A DNA stretch of 11,114 nt from an uncultured Eubacteriales bacterium (GTDB lineage: Bacteria; Bacillota; Clostridia; Lachnospirales; Lachnospiraceae): positions 1-11,114 of the forward strand of contig URND01000100.1 of assembly GCA_900549105.1 (NCBI GenBank), in the 5' to 3' direction. The notes under the pieces were generated by a model that was not told the DNA's origin, did not search any database, and worked only from the letters and a program-made list of their open reading frames with translations. Numbering within the stretch: position 1 is the first letter of the stretch; each line of letters starts with the position of its first letter. The translations under genes and the position numbers were made by a program. Positions 7,249-11,114 of this stretch are shown piece after piece.

Positions 7249-8821
7249 TGTGGCCGCCGCCGTTGCCCTTGTGACGGTCAGCATTGGCGGTTACCGTATT
7301 TACAAAAGCGCCAACACCCGTGTTGAAGTCAGCCCGGTGTCATCCATTTCCACGCCAATGTGGGAAGACAATTCATCCTACGGCTTTGTAACGACTGATT
7401 TAACCCAGGATGTTTATATTACAGAAAATCAGGTTATCCAGGAGATTCTTGTTGCCGAAGGCGATACTGTCTCCGTTGGAACCCCTTTAATGATTATGGA
7501 CAATACACTGGCAAATCTTGATTTGGAAATGCAGGCCCTGGCCATCGATAATATTGACCTCCAGATTCAGGCTGCCAACCGGGATATTCATTTTCTCGAA
7601 ACAGCCACTGTCGGCTATGATGTCCCGGGCAGCATGGAGGGTATGGATATGCCTGACGGAATGGGCGGCATGAATGTACCGGAAGTTTCTATGAAAGCCG
7701 GCGGCCATCAGCTTCTCTCTTCACCGGGCACAGCCATCGCAGACCCGGATGCCATTGTTTACCGCCTGGACCGCCAGACTGTTTTATTTTTAAAGGATGG
7801 CACCAAAAACATTTACACAGTAAAATGTGCGCCGGAAACTGTTATTACGCCGGATTTTCTCTATCGAATCAAGGGGCTCGACACTGATACGGGCCGAAAA
7901 ATCGGGGAGCCTATGGTTGTATTTTTGCAAATTCCATCCATCGGAAAACGTATTTATCTGGATGGATATAATTTCGATATTCCGGAAGATTTTTATGAAA
8001 TGACTTTGGAAGAATTCATGTATAAGTACAACACTCAGATTTCTGACATTCATTCCGACAGTGAAAATGAGGAAAACCCTTATGACGGGATTACCGCCGA
8101 GGACAGGGATCGCCAACTTAAAGAAAAGAAAAATCAATTGACGACTTTAAATATTGACCGAAAAGAGGCCGTTCTTAAATATGAAAAAATGCGCAAAGAA
8201 ATTGCCAGCGGAACGATCTTAAGCACAGTCAACGGACAGATTAAATCCGTTGGTGACCCGGCTGCGGGCATCGACAGCGGCACTCCGTTTATCTCGGTCA
8301 CAAGCCAGGACGGATTTTATCTGAAAGGCACGGTAAATGAGCTGAAACGCGAAGAACTCTCCATAGGCCAGCGTATTTCCGTCACCAATATGGAGACAGG
8401 CATGATGGCTGAAGCGGAAATCACTTCGATTTCCGACTATCCCGTATCCGATAACGCATCCTCCTATGGCACGAATCCGAACACCTCAAACTACCCTTTT
8501 ACCGCTTTTTTAAGTGAAACGAGCGGTTTCAAGAATAATCAGTCGGTCAGCATTAATTTATCCTCCAATGAAGTCAGTACGGATAAACTCTATATCCCAA
8601 AAGCCTATGTCCGGGAGGAAAACGGCGAATACTTCGTTTTTATCGCCGATGAAAGGGGCCGCTTGAAAAAACAGGTTATTGAAACCGGGGCCATCATGTA
8701 CGGCTATTATCAGGAAGTTAAAAACGGACTTACTACCGAAGATTTAATTGCATTTCCGTATGGGAAAGATGTCAAAGAAGGGGTTAAAACCAAAGAATCA
8801 GAAACTCCTTCCTACTACTAA
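7220..8821 (+). CDS. HlyD/MacA-like membrane fusion protein 2 with a large hairpin insertion
   Basis: Second adaptor of the same exporter, 533 aa and longer than adaptor 1. TM helix or anchor at about 4-24. First lipoyl half at about 68-94 (QEILVAEGDTVSVGTPLMIMD) and second at about 331-362 (GTILSTVNGQIKSVGD). A beta-barrel or membrane-proximal region extends to about 515. Between the lipoyl halves, the coiled coil (about 98-127 and 292-330) is interrupted by roughly 160 residues. These comprise a Met/Gly-rich stretch (Met 139, 142, 144, 148, 151, 158) and a region with no recognised motif (170-270). Start: ATG at 7220 has AAAGGAGG (7203-7210) spaced 9 nt. The frame is open upstream to an ATG at 7142, but that lies deep inside the ATPase gene and has no site. 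It lies 14 bp before the permease. The insert is unassigned; adaptor identity is well supported by the lipoyl halves and context. Confidence 0.85.
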   Translation: MKKPLIVTISVAAAVALVTVSIGGYRIYKSANTRVEVSPVSSISTPMWEDNSSYGFVTTDLTQDVYITENQVIQEILVAEGDTVSVGTPLMIMDNTLANLDLEMQALAIDNIDLQIQAANRDIHFLETATVGYDVPGSMEGMDMPDGMGGMNVPEVSMKAGGHQLLSSPGTAIADPDAIVYRLDRQTVLFLKDGTKNIYTVKCAPETVITPDFLYRIKGLDTDTGRKIGEPMVVFLQIPSIGKRIYLDGYNFDIPEDFYEMTLEEFMYKYNTQISDIHSDSENEENPYDGITAEDRDRQLKEKKNQLTTLNIDRKEAVLKYEKMRKEIASGTILSTVNGQIKSVGDPAAGIDSGTPFISVTSQDGFYLKGTVNELKREELSIGQRISVTNMETGMMAEAEITSISDYPVSDNASSYGTNPNTSNYPFTAFLSETSGFKNNQSVSINLSSNEVSTDKLYIPKAYVREENGEYFVFIADERGRLKKQVIETGAIMYGYYQEVKNGLTTEDLIAFPYGKDVKEGVKTKESETPSYY

Positions 8822-8835
8822 AGGAGGACTTCAGC

Positions 8836-10089
8836 ATGCTTGAAAATATAAGACTTTCCATCCAGGGTATCTGGTCCCATAAGATGCGCTCCTTCCTCAC
8901 AATGCTTGGTATTATCATCGGTATTGCCGCAATTATTTCCATTGTTTCGACTATCAAGGGAACTAACGAGCAGATTAAACAAAATCTGGTCGGCGCCGGA
9001 AATAATACGGTGGAAGTAAAATTATATCAAAATGATTGGGAATATGAGCCCGCTTATAACGGACTTCCCCAGGGTGTCCCTGTGATAACGGATGAAATCC
9101 GCGAAAGTATCCTGGAGGTGGAGGGCGTGGAAAATGCCTCCCTCTATTTGAGCAGAAACTATGCGGAAGGAATTTACTATCACAATACTTCCCTAAACGG
9201 CGGGAAAATCTACGGTATTGACACTCAGTATTTTTCCACCTGCGGATACCAAATGCAAAAGGGCCGCGGCTTTGTCTCCGATGACTATAAAAACTTCCGT
9301 AAAGTGGCTATTTTAGATTCGGCCGCTTACAACTCCCTCTTCGGAGGCAATGAACCGATTGACCAAACTATTGAAATTCAGGGAGAACCCTTTACAGTCA
9401 TCGGTATTTGCGAAAAATCCAATACCTTTAAGCCTGTTATTAATTCCATCGAGGATTATTACAATTACATGGCTTCCAGCAGCGATGGCGGTATTATCTT
9501 CATTCCGGATGCCGCCTGGCCGATTGTTTACAACTATGATGAACCGCAAAACCTCATTATACGTGCCTCCAGCACCGATGAAATGAGCAATGCGGGCCGT
9601 AAATGCGCTGACATTCTGAATGCCTGCGTTACCTCCACGGACACAAAATATAAGGCCTCTGACCTTCTGGAACAGGCAAAAAATCTTCAGGAACTCAGTG
9701 CAGCCACAAACCAGCAGTTAATATGGATTGCGAGCATTTCCCTTCTTGTTGGCGGCATCGGCGTTATGAACATCATGCTTGTATCAGTCACTGAACGGAC
9801 CCGCGAGATTGGCCTGAAAAAAGCTATCGGCGCCAGAAAACGACGGATTCTCGCCCAGTTTTTGACCGAAGCTGCCGTATTGACCAGCCTCGGCGGTATT
9901 ATCGGCGTCGTGGCCGGTATCGTCATGGCCCAGGTTATTTCAAAAGTTTCACAAACGCCATCGGCTATCAGCGTACCCGCCATTATATTCTCCGTAGTTT
10001 TCTCAATGGCTATCGGTATCCTTTTCGGCCTGCTGCCATCCATAAAAGCGGCAAACCTCAATCCGATTGATGCGCTGCGGCATGAGTAA
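8836..10089 (+). CDS. MacB-like ABC transporter permease (MacB_PCD plus FtsX domains)
   Basis: Inner-membrane permease of the type VII (mechanotransmission) ABC superfamily, 417 aa. TM1 is at about 20-41, followed by an extracytoplasmic MacB-type core domain (about 45-290). TM2 (about 296-318), TM3 (346-368) and TM4 (381-401) form the FtsX part. The family hallmark GGIGVMNIMLVSVTERTREIG spans about 306-326, followed by LKKAIGARKR. The C-terminus ends with the usual NPIDALRHE. AAGGAGG at 8821-8827, starting on the last base of the adaptor 2 stop, is 8 nt from ATG. It should dimerise and pair with the upstream ATPase. The extracytoplasmic domain suggests action on substrates at the outer face or in the cell envelope, as in MacB, rather than import. 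Last gene of the operon; a strong terminator follows 5 bp after the stop. Confidence 0.95.
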   Translation: MLENIRLSIQGIWSHKMRSFLTMLGIIIGIAAIISIVSTIKGTNEQIKQNLVGAGNNTVEVKLYQNDWEYEPAYNGLPQGVPVITDEIRESILEVEGVENASLYLSRNYAEGIYYHNTSLNGGKIYGIDTQYFSTCGYQMQKGRGFVSDDYKNFRKVAILDSAAYNSLFGGNEPIDQTIEIQGEPFTVIGICEKSNTFKPVINSIEDYYNYMASSSDGGIIFIPDAAWPIVYNYDEPQNLIIRASSTDEMSNAGRKCADILNACVTSTDTKYKASDLLEQAKNLQELSAATNQQLIWIASISLLVGGIGVMNIMLVSVTERTREIGLKKAIGARKRRILAQFLTEAAVLTSLGGIIGVVAGIVMAQVISKVSQTPSAISVPAIIFSVVFSMAIGILFGLLPSIKAANLNPIDALRHE

Positions 10090-10093
10090 ATGT

Positions 10094-10155
10094 ATCCGGG
10101 ATATGTCCCTTGGAAAGCTTGAAACGCTTTCTGCGGGACATATCCCGGATTTTTT
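10094..10155 (+). terminator. Rho-independent terminator of the exporter operon
   Basis: Perfect 16-bp stem: ATCCGGGATATGTCCC at 10094-10109 and its complement at 10135-10150. The loop holds a nested GAAAGC/GCTTTC hairpin, and a T run follows at 10150-10155. Confidence 0.95.
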
Positions 10156-10209
10156 ATCGCTATTTTGAGAAATTTGTCGATAGATTGTGAGTGATTATTA
10201 CTCCGGATA

Positions 10210-10218
10210 TGTTAAAAT
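10210..10218 (+). promoter_or_regulatory. Toxin promoter, cassette 1 (extended -10)
   Basis: TGTTAAAAT, i.e. TGN plus TAAAAT, invariant in all three cassettes. No clear -35 is present; the conserved upstream TGAYTATTACTCCGGATA may substitute. Predicted transcript start is about 10225, at the start of the conserved leader. Confidence 0.65.
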
Positions 10219-10229
10219 TTTACTTAGAA

Positions 10230-10276
10230 CAACCGTGTTGCAGGGTGGTACGACCTCATTCTACATAGAATGGGGG
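10230..10276 (+). promoter_or_regulatory. Structured toxin leader, cassette 1, with a hairpin over the ribosome binding site
   Basis: CCTCATTCT (10254-10262) pairs with AGAATGGGG (10267-10275) across a 4-nt loop ACAT, burying the GGGGG ribosome-binding sequence. In cassette 2 an A-to-G change in the right arm keeps the pairing as U-G. CAACC (10230-10234) and GGGTGGT (10243-10249) upstream are complementary to the antisense RNA. Confidence 0.6.
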
Positions 10277-10278
10277 TG

Positions 10279-10374
10279 ATGCTATTGAAAAATCAATTTG
10301 ATTTTAAGGATTTATTGACTTTTGGTCTTTTCCTTCTGGCATTACTTACATTTATTTTTACATTTTATAAGTAA
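10279..10374 (+). CDS. Small hydrophobic holin-like toxin peptide, cassette 1
   Basis: The peptide is 31 aa if ATG 10279 is used: MLLKNQFDFKDLLTFGLF, then LLALLTF, ending IFTFYK. One TM helix (about residues 12-29), charged N-terminal part, positive C-terminus. The pattern of a short acidic/basic lead followed by a LxxFGxFLLALLTFI core resembles the putative holin-like toxin family (Hol_Tox; relatives of TxpA/BsrG-type peptides). That would make it a membrane-active type I toxin. Start: the ATG lies only 2 nt after GGGGG, whereas the in-frame TTG at 10285 has the 8-nt spacing used by the other genes here. TTG (29 aa) is therefore probably the real start. The ATG is given as the outer limit. 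A paralogue follows at 10694. Family assignment is by pattern recognition only, so moderately sure. Confidence 0.75.
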   Translation: MLLKNQFDFKDLLTFGLFLLALLTFIFTFYK

Positions 10375-10383
10375 TTTTACATA

Positions 10384-10474
10384 GCAAAATCCGCCCTTAA
10401 AACTTTGACCAATTAAAGGGCGGATTTTCTAATCTTCCATGAGGTCAACCACTTTTGTGGGCGGTTGTTCTCTT
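10384..10474 (-). ncRNA. Putative antisense antitoxin RNA, cassette 1 (about 90 nt)
   Basis: Predicted from a minus-strand promoter at 10481-10509 to the bidirectional terminator. The 5' part reads AGAGAACAACCGCCC, then ACAAAAGUGGUUGACCUC. A CCAC-AAAA-GUGG hairpin is conserved in cassette 2. ACCGCCC can pair with the toxin leader GGGUGGU (one G-U), and GGUUG with CAACC, in the right antiparallel order. ACCUC also matches an anti-Shine-Dalgarno sequence. No open frame of note. Function as an antitoxin is inferred from arrangement and complementarity. Confidence 0.65.
10386..10428. terminator. Bidirectional terminator between toxin 1 and its antisense RNA
   Basis: A 13-bp perfect stem (AAAATCCGCCCTT at 10386-10398 with 10416-10428) gives a GC-rich hairpin ending in UUUU when read from either strand. 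It would end both the toxin mRNA and the convergent antisense RNA, leaving the two 3' ends complementary over about 43 nt. Confidence 0.85.
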
Positions 10475-10480
10475 GTTTTT

Positions 10481-10509
10481 ACTATAGCATATTTGTTGAC
10501 TTCCCGCAA
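10481..10509 (-). promoter_or_regulatory. Antisense RNA promoter, cassette 1
   Basis: Minus-strand TTGCGG (10509-10504), 17-nt spacer, TATAGT (10486-10481). Cassette 2 keeps both hexamers and the 17-nt spacing while the spacer sequence has diverged, which is good comparative support. Confidence 0.75.
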
Positions 10510-10624
10510 TATCTCACCGCTTTTTTAACCAACTTTCAATGGTAGTTTTTTCCACCATATCTGCTTTTTAACATCTATTTTAAAAAATTTGTCGATGGAT
10601 TGTGAATGACTATTACTCCGGATA

Positions 10625-10633
10625 TGTTAAAAT
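10625..10633 (+). promoter_or_regulatory. Toxin promoter, cassette 2 (extended -10)
   Basis: TGTTAAAAT, identical to cassette 1, within the conserved block. Predicted start is about 10640. Confidence 0.65.
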
Positions 10634-10693
10634 TTGACTTAGAACAACCGCGTTGCAGGGTGGTACGACCTCATTCTACATAGGATGGGGGTG

Positions 10694-10786
10694 ATGCTAT
10701 TGAAACATTTCGATTTTAAAGACCTCATGGCCTTTGGCATGTTCCTTTTGGCATTGCTGACATTCATTTATATGATTTGTCACTAA
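10694..10786 (+). CDS. Small hydrophobic holin-like toxin peptide, cassette 2
   Basis: Paralogue of the peptide at 10279, 30 aa from ATG 10694 or 28 aa from the better-spaced TTG at 10700. It starts MLLKHFDFKDLMAFGMF, continues LLALLTF, and ends IYMICH. FDFKDL and the FGxFLLALLTFI core are shared; the C-terminus is diverged and has Cys-His instead of Tyr-Lys. One codon is missing after Lys4 relative to cassette 1. The open frame and core survive divergence, which suggests the peptide is under selection. Expected role: membrane-damaging toxin of a type I module. Confidence 0.75.
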   Translation: MLLKHFDFKDLMAFGMFLLALLTFIYMICH

Positions 10787-10795
10787 TATTTTCGC

Positions 10796-10850
10796 ATAAG
10801 AAAACCACCCTCTGAACTTTTGCCCAAGCGAATGAGGATGGTATTCTTAT
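10796..10850. terminator. Bidirectional terminator-like hairpin, cassette 2
   Basis: 17-nt arms at 10796-10812 and 10834-10850 pair at 15 of 17 positions. Its sequence differs widely from the cassette 1 terminator at the same place, so the structure is kept while the sequence changes. Flanking U tracts are weak, so it may be a less efficient terminator. Confidence 0.6.
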
Positions 10851-10896
10851 CACCTTATTTACGAGGTCAACCACTTTTGTGGACGGTTGTTCTCTT
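10796..10896 (-). ncRNA. Putative antisense antitoxin RNA, cassette 2 (about 100 nt)
   Basis: Same layout as cassette 1. The 5' part AGAGAACAACCGUCC, then ACAAAAGUGGUUGACCUC differs by one base (C to U) from cassette 1 over its first roughly 33 nt. ACCGUCC still pairs with the leader GGGUGGU using two G-U pairs. The 3' half is diverged. Extent is predicted only. Confidence 0.6.
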
Positions 10897-10902
10897 TGTT
10901 TT

Positions 10903-10931
10903 ACTATAACACATTGGGTTCTTTTCCGCAA
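10903..10931 (-). promoter_or_regulatory. Antisense RNA promoter, cassette 2
   Basis: Minus-strand TTGCGG (10931-10926), 17-nt spacer, TATAGT (10908-10903). Same boxes and spacing as cassette 1. Confidence 0.75.
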
Positions 10932-11047
10932 GACATCAATGAATTTTCAAATAGCTTTTAAACCTCTTTTTTCCCCACTATTCCTGCTTTTTAATATCTA
11001 TTCTGAAAAATTTGTCGATGGATTGTAAGTGACTATTACTCCGGATA

Positions 11048-11114
11048 TGTTAAAATTTTACTTAGAACAACCGCGTTGCAGGGTGGTACGACCTCATTCT
11101 ACATAGGATGGGGG
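11048..11114 (+). other. Third toxin cassette, promoter and leader only (cut by window end)
   Basis: TGTTAAAAT at 11048-11056 and the conserved leader with CAACC, AGGGTGGTACGACCTC and the GGGGG ribosome binding sequence. The window ends at the GGGGG, just before the toxin codons, so whether a third peptide is intact cannot be seen. Confidence 0.85.

Larger units (their letters stand above)
10170..11114 (+). repeat. Tandem array of type I toxin-antitoxin cassettes (2 complete and 1 partial)
   Basis: A 121-bp block covering upstream region, promoter, leader and first toxin codons occurs at 10170-10290 and 10585-10705, with about six differences. It recurs at 11008-11114, cut by the window end. 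Spacing is 415 and 423 bp. The parts between (toxin body, terminator, antisense gene) are also homologous but more diverged. The array may continue beyond the window. Confidence 0.9.

Noticed and set aside
10242..10252. AGGGTGGTAC in the toxin leaders as a T-box motif
   Set aside because: It matches the T-box core string, but the predicted transcript starts only about 20 nt upstream, so no Stem I or specifier is possible, and no terminator/antiterminator pair surrounds it. It fits the antisense-pairing element better.
10170..11114. CRISPR-like or simple satellite repeat
   Set aside because: The units are about 420 bp with promoters, peptides and hairpins inside, not short repeats with unique spacers.

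Overview
The window looks chromosomal and comes from a low-to-mid GC Firmicute, most likely a Lachnospiraceae-type clostridium. This is inferred from strong GGAGG ribosome-binding sites, TTG and GTG starts, a eukaryote-like (type 2) IleRS under T-box control, a MacAB-like exporter with methionine-rich adaptors, and holin-like type I toxin cassettes. No species call is possible from sequence reading alone.

Left part (1-5134, minus strand): a strong promoter (5106-5134) drives an isoleucine-type T-box leader (about 4851-5100). The leader is followed by a block of short direct repeats (4735-4850), then ileS (4708-1556). After only 27 bp comes glgP, glycogen phosphorylase, which starts with TTG at 1528 and runs off the left edge. 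With no terminator visible between them, glgP may be co-transcribed with ileS.

Middle (5202-10155, plus strand, divergent from ileS): a compact four-gene operon encodes membrane-fusion adaptor 1, ABC ATPase, membrane-fusion adaptor 2 and a MacB/FtsX permease. It has a 4-bp ATGA overlap, a 29-bp overlap and a 14-bp gap. A perfect 16-bp-stem terminator closes it. The products should form one MacAB-type export complex with two different adaptors. Both adaptors carry Met/Gly/Asp-rich segments.

Right end (10160-11114): a tandem array of two complete cassettes and one truncated cassette, with a period of about 415-423 bp. Each complete cassette has, on the plus strand, a conserved extended -10 promoter, a structured leader and a 28-31 aa hydrophobic peptide of the holin-like toxin type. 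It also has a convergent minus-strand promoter (TTGCGG-N17-TATAGT in both copies) for a short antisense RNA that shares a terminator hairpin with the toxin gene. The toxin leader and the antisense RNA 5' end carry nearly the same sequence in opposite orientations and can be drawn to base-pair at two blocks. This is the layout of a type I toxin-antitoxin module (par/fst- or TxpA/BsrG-like), and the array is the most interesting part of the window.
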